64,000 nt of DNA, taken from Ixodes scapularis. Its lineage: Eukaryota > Arthropoda > Arachnida > Ixodida > Ixodidae. The stretch lies in NCBI RefSeq assembly GCF_016920785.2, contig NW_024609837.1, forward strand, positions 38,991,543 through 39,055,542, in the 5' to 3' direction. The notes under the pieces are model-generated. The model made no database searches, was not told where the DNA came from, and saw nothing but the letters and a program-made list of their open reading frames with translations. Shown here in pieces: positions 41,011 to 54,849 of the stretch. Position 1 is the stretch's first letter; every line of letters begins with the position of its first letter. The translations under genes were made by a program, and so were the position numbers.

Positions 41011-44000
41011 AAAGTTTCTATTCAAAAGTGTATTAAAAATACAACTTTTTGACAAAAACAACTCTGGCATTTGTGAGACGTTGGCTTTGTTGACAAGGTA
41101 TACCGGCGGGTGACGTGGCACCCCAAATACAGGTGATGCGAACTTGCAGCCTTTCTACCCGTACCATGCGCGCGACAGATGCAGTCTGGAATCAAAGGAC
41201 TGCCAAGATGGAAACTCGTCGCTCTCCTTTGTGATACCCGTCCAGGTGAGATAGCGATGACAAAAAAGGTATTCGGTGGATACTCGCGCCGAGACGGATG
41301 AGACAATCAATAAATAAATAAATAAATCTTATTTCCTCTCTATGGGGCAATCTCCCTCTTCTCTAGTTTTTTGCGCCACATGCTCCACCTGAGTGTCCGT
41401 TCACATTATAGGTACGTTATTTTGTGGTGTGACAGATATTTGAAAAAAAAAAAAAGGTGCGCGTAATGTATCCAAAAGTTCGCTTTCGAAAAATAAAGTA
41501 TTTAATTAAAAAAAAAGACTTGTCATGTACTCCCATTCCTTGAACTCGACTTGCACTATGCTTTAATAAGGCAGACATTAAAAACAAGGTGCGAGAAATC
41601 AAAATTTTGTTTAAAAATAAATTAGCTCTAAAACGAAAAGTCCAGGACTGTGAGTTAAACCAGAGTACTTCAGAATCCTGGTTACACAGGTAGAACCCCA
41701 AAAGCAACTTTTGCCTGGAGAATAAGATAAACGCACAACGCCGTTAGAGTTGGTTATGAAATTATCTCCGCCAACAAACAACAGACCAACACGTTTGGGA
41801 GCACCCAGAATCGCCAAAGGGTGGCTCTATTCGTTAACAAGTGGTTCATCTTATTTCCCCAAATGAATGACAGAGGCAGTCAAAGCTATCAGAAGTATAT
41901 TGATGAGGAACCTTCTGGATTACTCAGAGGGGCAGCTGACGTTCGCTGATAGCCGCAGCTTTTTTATTTGTAAATATTGGAAGCTAATCTTTAGTTAAAG
42001 GTCGCATGCTACACTTTCGTTATCAAGCCTTTTTTTTATGTCAACAAGAACATTTGTCTATTGTAAAGATATTTAAAATACGAACAGTGAGTAGTTAAAA
42101 TCTACTATGTATCGCAAGTATCGCGTCACTCGGTGTCTGAATGAAGCCACTAATTTCTTCAATAAACAATTTATGATATATTTTTTACATCGGGACTTCA
42201 AATTGTGCAGCACATAAAAAGAAGACAAGCAAATTTTGTGTACCGTATTTTTCTGGCTATAGACGGCACCCGGTGTAAAGTCCCCAGGGGCCAATTTACG
42301 ACCAAATAAAAGTTTTTTTTTAAGGAGTATGCACCCAGTTCGTAGTCCGCTTTCCGTGCAAAGTCGGCCCCTTGCGCTTAGTCGTCAGAAATATCTTCTC
42401 ATACATGTCATACTTTGACAAATGTCTGTTTGTTGAAATCACAAAGAAGGTTGTAATATAAGTAAATCATTATTAAGATACTTTTTCATCAACAAATTTG
42501 TAAGGTCTCGACAAAATAAACAATATTGAAAAACGAAAGTCCTGTATAGTCTGCACGTACAGATATTCCGCACGGCCTAAATTTTCAACGTTTAAACATG
42601 TATAGTCCGTGGAATATTAGCCCCCACAGCCAACACAAGCGTCGCTGCGGTCACCGCACCCTGATTGGGTGAGGTGTACCGTGACGTCAGCGGAAGGAGT
42701 CTGCTTCGCGATCTCGCTTCCGGCTCGCTTCCCTGCCTTGGTTTCCTGGTTGGGCCGTTGTGTGCCGCAAGTACTTCGGGTAGCGGGACTTTGTTTACCC
42801 GGTGTACAAAACGCTAGGTTAGGCCGATATCGACGTGCATCTGTACGTTCTATAAGCGTGCGTGTAACTTTGACCTATATAATTGGGTTAAAAATCCCGA
42901 AAACTATCAGCGGAGTCAATTCCACCGATGAACCTCCCTGTCGGTCCACACGGCACAAGTCAATCGTGCGAGGGGTCGGTGAAGTGGCGGCGTAAGCGTT
43001 TTAGACGCTGGAATTTTATTCCTTGCATGTTCATGATTTAGGGCAATATTACATTCCGCTCCGCAGGCCTTTGAATTGGCTATTATATCAAAGGCCTTTG
43101 GGCGGTCGGCAAATTAGCTCGCGCCCCCACTCTGCGTGTGTCACTCTCCGTGCGCTGGTTCACAGATGCCTTAAAGGACATCGGTCTGAAGACCTTTGAA
43201 GTGCTCGTGGAACAAGGTTCCTTTACATTAATGCAGCTTCGTCGTGAATTAATGATATTCTTAGTACACGTATGCAGGAATGTTTTTAGTTTTAGAACAC
43301 GCAGAATTACTGGAAATGAGTTTGTATGGTAGCGGGAAAAAACGGCCGAATCGCCCCCAGATGCCTTATGAGATATCGAGCTGGCCAAAATATGCGCAGC
43401 AATGGCACCGTACTTTGGAATGTTTCTACTTTTTTCCTGGCATTCTTCCTTTATTCCAGCCTTGTGTATTGAGGAAAACACTGTTTAGTAGGAAGTGTCA
43501 TTTCCAATCAAAGGAGACACTGCTGCAGGTGTCCAAAAGCGTCCTCAGCCTCCAAACTCCTATACAATTGGACTCTCTTACAACAGAAGAAAACAGGAGG
43601 AACTGCGAGCATTCTAACGGCTGTCCAGTGGCAGATGCTACACTAATAGCAGAAAAGGTAGAGCCTCTGAAGAATGATAGTTTGAGTGATAAAAGCCTCT
43701 GGTATTTTAGCTTCAGGACAATTTTATTTATCTAAAATCTTAATTTTAGAGCCTAAGGGACTAATAACGGACCAGGCAACTGTGCCAACGTTTGTTCTAC
43801 ATTACTTGAGTTACATTATAAAGAACTCCACAGATCGTAGCAGTTGAGTCAGCTGAAATACTATGGGAATCCAGCAAAGGCCAAATGCGAGCAATATAAA
43901 CAGAGATAAACAAACAACTGTATATGATTGTGTTCGTTCTTTCTTCACTTTATACTTGTACTTGGGCTGTCTCACTTGTGATTCTCTCTCCATAGCTTCG

Positions 44001-47000
44001 GCGTTTTTGTCGAAAAATAAAAATACTTACAAAAAGAAAAACTAAGTATGTACATAACCTGCCACAACATTCAGACCATCAGTAGCATTGATTGTGTGAT
44101 ATGCAAACCTATACTGATTCTCCTGCAATTGTGCCATATTTCTTCATTTTCACATACCAGCTGCGATTCCTCCGTTGCCTGCCCTGTCAACCATGACTGA
44201 AATTTTGGTTGAAGTTTCGCCTGCAGCTACAGGCCACACCTAAATAAAGCCACAAATGAAAATTTACACTTCCTACGAAAAATGCGTACAAAAAAAAAGA
44301 TTAAATAGGAACGAGAGCGGCGAAAGCTAACGTCATCACAGCCTCCACAGGGCGAGCGGAGCGAGTCAGGCAAATTTTCTGTCCTCGCATCGATGTCACC
44401 CCGGTTCGCCGCAAGGGGGCGCCATGCAAACTTCTCGGGACTTTCAGCCCCGAAAATGTGGTACCTTGCATCAGTTAAGCAGGCAATACAAAAAGCAAAG
44501 ATGTTGAACACGATAAGGCGTAATCTGTTCTGCTGGCTCGAAAGACGCGTTTCTTTCATTGAGGTAAAAATACAGAAATCGCAGATACAAGACAACGCTT
44601 TCAAGTTGCTCTAATTTCAAACATATTATGAAAAAAAAAGTGCAACTAAAACGATAAACAGGGTGTAGGGCCGAACCGTCGTACCTAATTTCTCGACAGA
44701 CATACACAACTTTTTGTTTTTCGAACGCGCCTCAATATATAATGCCCCCTACCTCCGATATATCTTCACAAACTTCAAGTAACATGGTTGTATTGTTTTT
44801 GTATTGTTATATTTTATGTCATTACCTTACGCTTCGCCTTTGTTTTTTATATAGCGCGCTGACCCTCTCTTATATATTAGACCGAAGTTAGACCCGACTG
44901 CATCTAATTATTAACTAATTTTTTTTTTTTTGGCGAAGACTTCGTCGAGTACCTTCCTTTCGTCCAACCTTGCTCAAAGCATTGCACAACTCAAGCTGCA
45001 CTCCGAGCTAGAAAAAAATAAAAAAAACTCGTTCCGTCAACTAAATGAAAGAAGGAAGCAGCCTGAGCGGCGAACGAAATAGACTGCGGTAAAAAGCGTC
45101 CTACTGATCCAGCCAGCAAATAAACAAACAACATAAAAGCAAAATGACGACGCCTTAAGTTATAAAGAGAAGCAGGAGCAAGTCGAGGGAGCAAACGAAA
45201 GGAACTTAATCGATTGGAAGAGGACGACGTCACACTTTGGAGAAAAGAACCCGGATGAGAAACCGGATCACTTGAAGACAAGACCAAGTCAAAATATTTC
45301 TTTAGGTGACATTGTTTCGTGAGCCGTATCATCCTGAGAAACTCAGAAATTTCTGTACAATGTGAAATTAGACTTCATTCGCGCTAGTAAAAACCGTGAT
45401 GCAGTTATCGGGCGAAAAAAGATCGCCTGCTTATTGTACCATTATCAAAGACATCTACGAGGCTTCAATTAAATTTACTATACTTCGTTTCACCGTAACT
45501 TGACAAGCGGCGAAGGCTACAGTCCCAGTGAACAAGTCATCGCGTCGAAGGGATGAACGGGAAAATACTTCATTTTACGAGTTGCGTGCAGTGCTGTCGA
45601 AGCCGCAGGCGGAAGGGGAAGGAAATCCTCTTTTGTACGGATATTGAGTGACGGGCTAATTTTCAAGTATACACGAAAAGGCGTACGGATAAAAATGGGT
45701 TCTTCCTTTTGTTCTTCTCCAACTCTCGACCCTGTATATTTAGTAATGACCGTCACGTGCTCCGCCTTCATCAGTTTGATTGGCTTGAGTGGGCCATTCG
45801 TTGTTTGCGAGGTTAAGGCCCGTTCACACAGCCGCGTCGACTGCGTTGTGCGGCGTGACGACTGCAGCACAGCGCCTGGCCATTGACTCGTCAAAAGGGT
45901 CGTCATAGAAAAAGCTCAACGCAAGCATTTTTAACGTAGTCAAACGCAACTGTCTGAACGTGCCTTTTTGGTAAACCGAAGTGTAGCTCACTGCCCAAAC
46001 ATAAACCAAATAATTTACATTAAATTTTTTCCCAGATACAAAACTCCAATATGAAGAAGACGAATCGCGACTAAACTGTTACCATATTTGTAGCGCGACA
46101 TCTTGTACGTGCCCCTGAAACGTCCTAAACTTCGCTGACTGAGTAAACTTCGTGGCTGGTTTAGCGAGATTAAAAATATGATTTCAGCGTGTAGCCGCGA
46201 ACTGGGAATTAACTAGGGCGTCCTTTTTTAATGCGCTGCCGGTCGTGTCTCGCTGCACGAGAACCCAGGATCGCTTGGCATGAGCGGCAACAACGTGCCT
46301 TGGGGCGAAGGCAGCCGCATCGGGAGCGAATCCGAAACTAATCGATGGTGCGTGCCGGAAATGGTTCCCTGCGCCTCGGGCAAGGCATTGGCCCGCTTCG
46401 CTGCACGCCTAAACATAGTCGCTCCTTCGGGGCCTGACGCCGGATCAAGCAAAAAGTCAACTATTGAACAAACAAAAAATAAAAAAGGGAACATGAGCTA
46501 AATAAAGAGCACTATGATGCGGAGCTTCTTTAGCAGTAATGTGGGACTAGTGAAGCTGTACCCAAGCAAGGCAATACGCTGGCTAAGAGGGTAGGAAAAA
46601 AATTTGAAGAGGAAAATAGGTAGTAAATTACGACGTATAGAAATTGGATGTCGGGCTTCGTACTTTGTTTTACATAGACTACTGCAGGTGAGAAGAGAAG
46701 ATAACAAATCGTAACTTATTTAATATCGCTTAAGACTCGCGTCCACAGTTGAGTTGGAGTGCGTCTGCAACCACTTGCATCTCGTTAAGACTGCTTGCGT
46801 CGAGCAGATGCTACGGCTACGCTTACGACGAGCCCATGGGGAAGCGCCAGGCTACACGACACAACGCGGTTGGCCCAAATGAGTGGACCCACCTTTTTCC
46901 CGTATGTAGGTAAAAAAAAACAGTTTAGGCTAGAAGGCTACTTCTTATTTTTGGTTCCGTTTTCGCGAGTCTTACATAATACGCGCACTTCATGCCTCAA

Positions 47001-47579
47001 GTATAATTTAAGCATCTCTCTTGTTTGTGGTTTGTACTTACAGCACTGTCATGTAGCTCAACCTTATTTGAGGCGAAATTGTAAAGTAAGGTTCCTCCAA
47101 GAAAAGATGTAAATGGAACGGACACTAAATTCCTGCTCTTTTTTTTTACGCAGACTTTTATCCTCTTTATAAACACTTCGCAATTTTCTTTGTATACTCG
47201 GGGTTCTCTAGGTGCTGTGGCTTCTACTTGAGCTATGAATCTCCGACTTACTGATGATGATAACAATAATTGCCTTTATTTCTATCAAAGATGGGGAGAC
47301 CGAGGAAAAAAAAGCTGCTATAAAGCAGCTTGACGTGTCATCGACCCCCTATACTGGTGATCGGCGCTGCCAATCAAAATGTGCATGCCCCCCCCCCCCC
47401 CCATTTCCTCCCTTATTCTTTCATTCCCAACTGCAACCGAGCGTAATGCCATACTTACGTTCAGTCGAACATATATGCATGAATATACTAAGGCACACAA
47501 AGTAACCAAGGATACAGTCCCTCACATGCATATGCAGACGCAGGAACACGCTCACACAGTGTGAAACAGCTAGAGCGAC
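41011..47579. other. Long stretch without a recognisable gene
   Basis: An (AATA)n tail lies at about 41304-41328 and may mark the 3' end of an old retroposon upstream. A 15-bp poly-C occupies 47388-47402. Moderately GC-rich patches at 42640-42990, 43080-43490, 45500-45900 and 46230-46500 have overlapping open frames without domains I can name. Any could be a decayed DNA transposon or an exon. Confidence 0.4.
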
Positions 47580-47651
47580 GAAACCGGCATAAACGTTCCT
47601 TTTCATATTGGCTCAGAAACCGGCATAAAGGTTCCTTTCCATATTGGCTCA
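47580..47651. repeat. 36-bp direct duplication
   Basis: Two adjacent 36-bp units starting GAAACCGGCATAAA and ending ATATTGGCTCA, with about two differences. Confidence 0.85.
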
Positions 47652-48950
47652 GGCAGGGTATCTGTAAACTTCAACTAATATACATGTGCCGCATGTTTGT
47701 ACTTTATTGTTATGAGCATTATATCGGTCTTTTGATAATCTTTTAGTTCTAAAATAGGCTGGAAAATATTAATGCTTGATCGTTCTAATAATGCCGGGCT
47801 GAGTACGTGCCGGACGACACTCTATTAAGGCATTCTCGCAAGGAGACATATATGCCCACGTACGCTGAAGCACGTACCAGCATAAAAACAATACATATTA
47901 AAAAAACAAGCTACGTAGACGGTTTGTGGAGCGACAAATAAAGGGGAGAATGCCATAAAAACACAAAAATTTACACAGCTTTTCGTGAGAGCGTAGTGTT
48001 TGGTTGTGATAAATTAATAATTCCTCCTCACACAAGAAAATCCCACCCCTTATTGAGGTTCAATTGAGAAAAAAAAAAAGATGTACAAAAAAGAAAAAAG
48101 AAAGACGGCAATTTAAAAGACACACCGATATTATCTCGTTTAAGGGTTCATTTGCTTGCTCCTAATGCCCGTAATTGATCATTACCACAGCTGCTCAAAT
48201 GGTCGCTCAAATACACTTTGAAGCGCGGCCACCCCAAGTCATCACCCCGGACAAAGAGAAAAACAGATTGCGTGGTCCCTCTTGCCGTATGGCTCACTTA
48301 CTGTTATGTCTGTTAGAAAAACAGTCCGGTCATTATCACAGCTAGAGTACAGGTCTACCTTGTAAGGTTTCTGAGTGTAATGAGAAGATGCAAACTTTGG
48401 GTTGCGACAAAGACACAGCAAACTTGATATTGGTACTTCCACGTGGGGCGATGAGGGCGTAATTGCATTCAACTCCATTGACCGTGGTTTCTAGAAGCTA
48501 CATTATCTAAAACATATCACGCTACGTCTAGTGGTTTTCTGAATGTCAGCTGAAGTGGGATATTTTACTTTGACACTAAAATAACTGTTAATATATCATC
48601 TCGAGGCATATTAGAAAAGTCACAAAAAAGCGTAGTGCCGTAAAACAAGTCAAAACGTGTTCTAAATTAAAGCCACTACTAGCCATTTATTTCAAGTGCC
48701 GCATTTTGTAATAGGAGTCTGATCGCTGACAAAGAAACATACGAGGCAAATAAAACGAGAGCCTTCTGGCAAGTGAGCCGAATAAAAAAACGTCACGGTT
48801 CAAATAAAAGTCGAAACAAATTGTTATGTCAATCTCTCAAAGCTCGAAAAAAGTAGCGGCCGCGAGAGGGTGCGAAAAAAAAAAAAAAGACGAACATTAT
48901 CTACACAAGTTGAGGTCATTTTGAAGGCGCGCGCGTGACCACCCGCCTCA
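47652..48950. other. AT-rich stretch, no recognised gene
   Basis: Several A homopolymers (48070, 48880, 48950). No motif-bearing frame. Confidence 0.4.
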
Positions 48951-48959
48951 AAAAAAAAA

Positions 48960-49230
48960 AAAAGGACGGTTCCTCGAACTTTTGAGGATACAAAAAGGGC
49001 CCCACCGGCCCTCGCAGGGCGTTATGGCAGTGGCAGCAGCAGTAGCGGAGCGGTCAGAATGGTAATAAACTCAACCATTTGACTTTCTAACTGGCCTAGT
49101 TGATGTGATAATGCGGGCGGCGGAAACCGATTGCCGCATCGGTCGCCCAACGTGGATTCCGTCGTCAGTCGTCGCTGTTGGTTTAGGGACGAATGAGGGG
49201 TGGACTGGTTCAGGGGATTGAGGGAAAGCA
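48960..49230 (+). repeat. Possible LTR end with primer-binding site
   Basis: A TATA-like ATACAAAAAGG (near 48988), an AATAAA (near 49064) and, further on, TCGGTCGCCCAACGTGG (49139-49155), which resembles the GGCGCCCAACGTGG primer-binding sequence of many LTR elements. About 50 bp at 49176-49226 match, inverted and diverged, 50463-50513. No gag or pol follows, so this would be a solo or wrecked LTR. Confidence 0.28.
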
Positions 49231-52200
49231 ACTCGGCAAGTTGGTTCGTATCTTTTTCACTGTTTCGTGACGCGTTTTACCCTTGCTTTTTTTTTTCTGT
49301 GTGCCGGCAAAAACTGTCTTATCAGCTAACATCATAAAAGGGAGTGACACCTGTGTTAGTAGCCCATCCATAACGCTTACGGAAAAATAATTGTTATATC
49401 TTGATTCTCGAAGGTAATGTGCGATAGACATTGCTAATTGTTTTGTACAGAAGAGAACGAAGTGAGATGACAAATTTAATACGGTTAAAAGAAAAACGAA
49501 ATAAGACGAAAATACAATTTGAGTTGAAAGTCAGCGCGACGTGAGTGACCTTTTCTGGTGTGAGTGTGAGTGTGAGTGTGAGTGAGTCTACTTTGGCGCT
49601 TCTCCTACAATATGTTGGTTAAACGTTTCATCAGAATTTCAGGCAGTGGTGTCAAGGTGGGTTTTGTTTATTCCTTTTTAAAAAAAAACGGAAGTTCGCT
49701 AGGACATCACAGACTGTAGCACCGCCTGGAGGCGTTCGGAAAGAAAAGGGGTTTAATGAAAAAAGTTTTGGTACACTGCAAATCATTTTCTTTCTTCAAT
49801 CATTCGGTATAGTGGAGTGGGCAATCGTTGCAGGTGATAGCACAGCTTCGCTGGCCAAGCATCCACACAGCGTGCATTGGAGCCCCCTTTTTTTTTCTGC
49901 CTCGATCACGTGTCTGACTTCTTTTTCTTTCTTTTTTTTTTTCATGCGTTTTTTCTTAAGCATATACCTCTCAATTGTCGAGCCAAGGACAAGGACGACC
50001 CGATGGACCCGAAGTCGGATACCCATCCGTCGGCGGCTGTGGTCCGGGCCCTCATGGACTGCATCTTTGCCACGCACGTCCGCATAACGAGGCGTCTGGC
50101 AGCCGACAGGCATCCAGCAGCAGCTAAAGCAGTGAATAGTGAATTGTGAACTAACTTAAATGTAGTCTGTAGCTTTCCTTATTTCTAAAATGGTCTGTCA
50201 CAAAACTGATCAGCGACATGCTGCAGCGTCTATCATCAATCGCAATGCAACTAATCTTTTCCGGGCTTCTTGCCGAGCACCACCCAGAGTCGCCGAAGCC
50301 GGGCCTAACAAAGACCGGTCAGTCCGGCATCTCCCAACCAGGACAGCCGCTCAATATCCCGCGGAACAGGCAGCGCCATTAAGCCCGCGCCCTAATCAAG
50401 TGCGTCTCTGCTCGTCTCCGCGTACGTCCATCCCCTCGTTCGCTTTTTGTCTCCAATCAGTAAAGCTCTCCCTCAGTTCCCTGACGCAGTCTACCCCTCA
50501 TCTGTCCCTAAAGCTAGGACTGATAAACCCCATCGCCGCCCGGGGAATGCCTCCCCACCGCGCAGTGCCGCTGCCGACAACAGTGGAGGCAGATAAATCA
50601 GGGAGCCCCGTTCATTGGGAGCCCGTATCATAAACTCCCCCTCCTGTGGGCACGAGTAGCGCGACCATTGATCATCCCCGCTTTTTCCACGCAAAGACGA
50701 ACGGTCGAGCTTCTGTCCCATTTAGTGTATACAGACTGATTGGTTCAACTTTAAGCCTTGCTCGTATTTAACTGTGGAGTAGCTAATCTGAGTTTCATTA
50801 CGCTTTGCTGAATAAATATTTGGTTGTTTTATCATTCTGTTTAAATAAGTCCGTACAAGGTGCATATATGTTTAACGCCGATAAAAAGTACATAATAAGT
50901 AATGTTGTTTAATGTTCATTTTTCGCGTGACAAACAACCCGAGGGCCTTTTCGGTAAAACAAGAAACATGAGATACAAATTCGCCGCAAGTATAGATGCT
51001 TAAACATTGTACGCAAGCTTTAAACTATACGGATGCTTAAAATTCATGCACACGCTTAAAGAGGGGCAACTAATGCAAGGAGTGTAAAAAAGGGAATAAT
51101 GCAGTAATAGAGAACGTGACTTGGTGTAAGTTTACCATTCATCTGAAACAGCCCAGGCAGGGTGATCAAAATGAAAATCGTCAAATTAAATATAAAAAAA
51201 AAAACTTTGAGCCTTTCCACTCTCGTGAAGAAGAAAGACCAGCGGAGCGGTGCTCGATACACTGTGACCTTCTTCTTCGTCATCGTCTGTTTTTCGCGCT
51301 GTTTCCTACGAAGAATTCCTACCAACGCGCCCAACTATCCATTCTTCTATTATAGTTGGAAAGGTTGCCGCCATCTACGAGCGATGGCGGAAACCGTACT
51401 GGTTGTGTGCTTGCCGCAGTCGCTTATAGATGGCGCTAGGTGTCCAGGTAAGTTTGTGTCGACATACTGGACACGATCCTGGGGAACCTATCCCTAACAG
51501 CTCCGCTGTAAGAATCAGGAAACTGTCGACAGAAGCCAATGTTTCAGACGCCGGTGTCGATTTTTGTCTTTTCTTCCTCTCGTGTTTGTTCTATTTCAGA
51601 AAAAAAAAAAAAAACTCCACATTATTTTGACTTCAGAACATGCATTACTGGCCATAGATAAATCGGGGGCGTAACTCTGCAAACAACTTTTCATTCTTAT
51701 TTCCCTTGGAAAATTAAAAAAATCCGCAAAGCCAGAAACGTGACGGACTCGTGTAGCCAAGCGAACCAGGATGCGATACGGTATTTTTGAAACAACCCGA
51801 ACATGGTCGAGTAACGCCTGATACCGTATACGCAGATAAATAAATGAACAGACCTCCCACGCGCTCTTCTCCAATCTTTCTTATTTAGGGGTCATACTCT
51901 GCTCCGTTTGTTCGGGAAGGGGGGGGGGGGGGGGGGGGGGGATTACCCCAAATGCGGCGACGGAAGTGCGCCTTTTCGAACCCAAGCCAGCGTGACATGT
52001 CGGAACGAGCGAATCGAAAGAGGGCGTAACGGAGAGGGGAGATCATTCTGAGAGGGAGAGAGCGAGATGAAAATGTATTAGGGGGGAGGGTGGCTGCTCC
52101 ATGCTGTGCTACAAAGTTGCAACTTACAACGCTGTGAACGCTGCCAGCCGTCCCAACCAATGCAGCGCTGAAAACCTATCACGTGATAGCGAGCCCCGCG

Positions 52201-54030
52201 CGTCGCTCTGTCCGTCCGGAAAGTCAGGTGACACAAAACGACGTGGGAATCGGCTCCGATAGCCCGTGTAGCGTCCGCTGTGATCTATCGTGAGGTGAAA
52301 AGAATTGCAGTCGGCGGGGTACAAGGGGATGCGCAGTGACGGATCAAGGCCGCTTGAACTCGGCGGGAAGATGGGATCGACAGAGATTGGGTCTAAGCTG
52401 ACTCCCTCGAGGATCGCAGTTACGGAACAGAACACTCGTAGAAGCAAGTCAAATTTTAGAATAAGAAAAAAAACAAAAAAACATCGGGCGCTCTTGTTTT
52501 GCTTTGCGTCTGTTTTCTTTTTTTTTTGTCGTTGTTGTTTTTTGTATTATTTTTATCTATATTCTAGCTCATGTTTCTCACGTCGCACCGAGAGGCGCGG
52601 TGACATGCCGCAGGCACATACGCTTGGCGATATTAAAGAAACACAGGTTCTTCGGATGCGTACAAGGCGAAGCTATTCTCGGCTTACCAGTGTGATTATG
52701 AATAACGAGGTTATTTTAGAGTGTAAAACTTCGACTTGTTTTTGTTTGTTGATGTGGGGCGAAATTATAATATAGCGGGCTACCTTCCATACAAATATTG
52801 AAAATGTACAAAATTTGACAAGCAAAAAAAAAAACAAAAAAACAGTGCTCTTTGGCACCGGTAATCAACCATGCATCGGGGAAAGCAAAAACTTGGTGAG
52901 AATGGGACGCTAACGGTTGGGATAAAACGCTAAATTTTGAGAACATTACGTAATCGGGTTCAATAGACAATTGAGAAAAAACGAAATTTTTCTATGAGCC
53001 GAAGCCCACCTATGCCTAATATTGTCAAAACGAGAAATGACACTATGGGCCATTTCAGCGACCATTTCAGTAAAACAAAACCACTTGTAAGCAAAAATAG
53101 AAAAAAGAAAAAACTTAGTTTTTTGCTGCGGTTTTTCTTTTTTCACTTATAAATGCTACAGGCGCATACGGTGTCATTTCGTGTTATGGCATATTACGGC
53201 GATGTTTAGAGCTCATGCTCAGAACGAGCTCACACTAATAGCCTGCTAAAACCGGCAATCTTGATGGTGCCGAATGCACGTTGCAAAAGAACTGCTCCAA
53301 CTCGCTGTCAGCACGGGCTCAGCAGCCACGCACGCAGCTATTACCGCCAGTAAATACTCGCAATATTAAACTTAGTTGAACGTCGGCGTATAGACAAATT
53401 TCGTTTTAGTTAATCATTTTTTTATTCAAATAACGTAATGTTTTCAAAATCTGACGTTCTATTCAACCTCCAGCGTCACATTCTCACAAATTTTGAGGTT
53501 TCTGAGATGCGTACTTGATGTATCCGGGCCGAAAAACACGGATCACTTTTTTCGGGAAATTCCTGTATTGTAGCGAAACGTCGGTTTTCATTCTGGTGAT
53601 TCGAGGACCTTTCATTTTAAACATTTTTCTACCAGCCTGAAACTATCTTGTTTATTAGGTTAGATACTTTTTATTCAAATAAATGATATTTATTTCAGTC
53701 ACTACCGTGTGCACGAGGCAAACTAAAGAGAACCGCCATTTATTGTATACTTTAATAATAATAAAAACTATTCAGGACTATATGCCGCTTCCCAACATAG
53801 TCTCTCCGCGTTCAACGCACGCGCGTCAGCGCTTCACTAACGCTCGTAGGGCATCGCTTATACGATCCCGCTTATGAATATATTGAACAGCACAACATGC
53901 ACAGGAAAATCACACCTCGTAAATTCAAACCAACTGGACCAAATTCAAGCCTTGAAAATTTGTTAATCGAAAAGCGTTTTCCGCGCCAGATGGCTTATCG
54001 CAACTGTGTCGGGATATGCTAGCACTAAAT
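49231..54030. other. Stretch with simple repeats, no recognised gene
   Basis: A GTGTGA microsatellite lies at about 49557-49590. A 23-bp poly-G occupies 51919-51941. A GC-richer patch at 52130-52450 with a CCAAT word and one TCACGTGA might be a CpG-like promoter, but no transcript structure is visible. Frames at 50190-50633 and 51056-51334 have no recognisable domain. Confidence 0.4.
51919..51941. repeat. Poly-G tract, 23 bp
   Basis: Pure G run; a minus-strand open frame reads through it as poly-proline, which is an artefact. Confidence 0.9.
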
Positions 54031-54477
54031 GTACAGTGCTAATCACACTAGTCTATAACGCGCGAGCGTGCGGCTTTCTCGGGGGAGCGCTAGACTGGTG
54101 GCATTCGCGGAAACTAAGCTAGTCAGGTGGCGCAACATGGAACGGCCCCCTCGAGGGGTGTCCTGCCCACTCTATAAGCTTGATAAGCGATAAAAGTAAA
54201 GTGCTTTATGATATATTTTTATTTTTTTATGACGACATCATTGATACGCCTTCACGCTTTAGTTTGTTTATTTTTCGAGCAATGATGTTTGTAAAAAGCG
54301 TGCGAGCAGCCTTCCGCGTTCGCCGCCAGCTGATAGAGTGGGCAGGACACCCCTCGAGCGGGCCGTTCCATGTTGTGCCACGCGACAAGCTTAGTTTCCG
54401 CGAATTCCACCAGTCTAGCGCTCTTCGGAGAAAGCCGCACGCTCACGCGTTATAGACAAGTGTGATTAGCACTGTAC
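54031..54477. mobile_element. Foldback element with about 150-bp inverted arms
   Basis: Arms 54031-54178 and 54328-54477 start GTACAGTGCTAATCACAC and remain about 90% alike; the 150-bp centre is AT-rich and unique. No coding capacity. A target duplication is not obvious. Confidence 0.75.
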
Positions 54478-54478
54478 C

Positions 54479-54711
54479 ATAGGGTTCAAATGAAATGCTA
54501 ACAGTGACAAAATGTCGAGTCCACTACCGGCCCAGCTTCAAAACTTGCATTGTGCTTGGCGATGTTCAAACACGTCGGAGTAGGGCGCTTTGAGGTTGTG
54601 CGTCCTACTCCGATGACTTCGAACCTCACCAAGCATAACCCAAGCTTTAAAGCTTCACTGGTAGTGGGCTCAAAGTTCCGTCACTGTTCGCATTTCACTT
54701 CAACCCTATAG
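54479..54711. mobile_element. Second foldback element, directly adjacent
   Basis: Arms of about 110 bp start ATAGGGTTCAAATGAAATGC (left) with a diverged inverse at 54690-54711. The inner parts TCGGAGTAGG and CCTACTCCGA flank a short loop near 54600. It begins one or two bases after the previous foldback ends and stops about 20 bp before the Gypsy LTR remnant. Confidence 0.7.
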
Positions 54712-54732
54712 ACCATACACTAGTAAGAGAAG

Positions 54733-54790
54733 ACCATAAAGTGATATTCCACTGCTCGCCATGATGGCCTTATGTCGTCCCTGGTACAGA
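54733..54790 (+). repeat. 5' LTR remnant
   Basis: ATAAAGTGATATTCCACTGC and the following 38 bp align with 58793-58851 at roughly three quarters identity. Upstream U3 sequence is missing; the neighbouring foldback sits in its place. Confidence 0.5.
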
Positions 54791-54849
54791 AGGAGCTCTT
54801 TCTTCTTCTTGCCAAGGAAGGACTTCGTCCGCCTGATGGTTTGCAGCTT

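Noticed and set aside
41022..41306. 94-codon minus-strand frame before the AATA tail
   Set aside because: Antisense to a probable retroposon 3' end; no motif on either strand that I can name.
45820..45900. GGCCCGTTCACACAGC as a DNA-transposon terminal repeat
   Set aside because: No inverted partner was found nearby and no transposase frame is recognisable.
47388..47505. Poly-C tract frames read as poly-Pro/Gly proteins
   Set aside because: Homopolymer artefacts.
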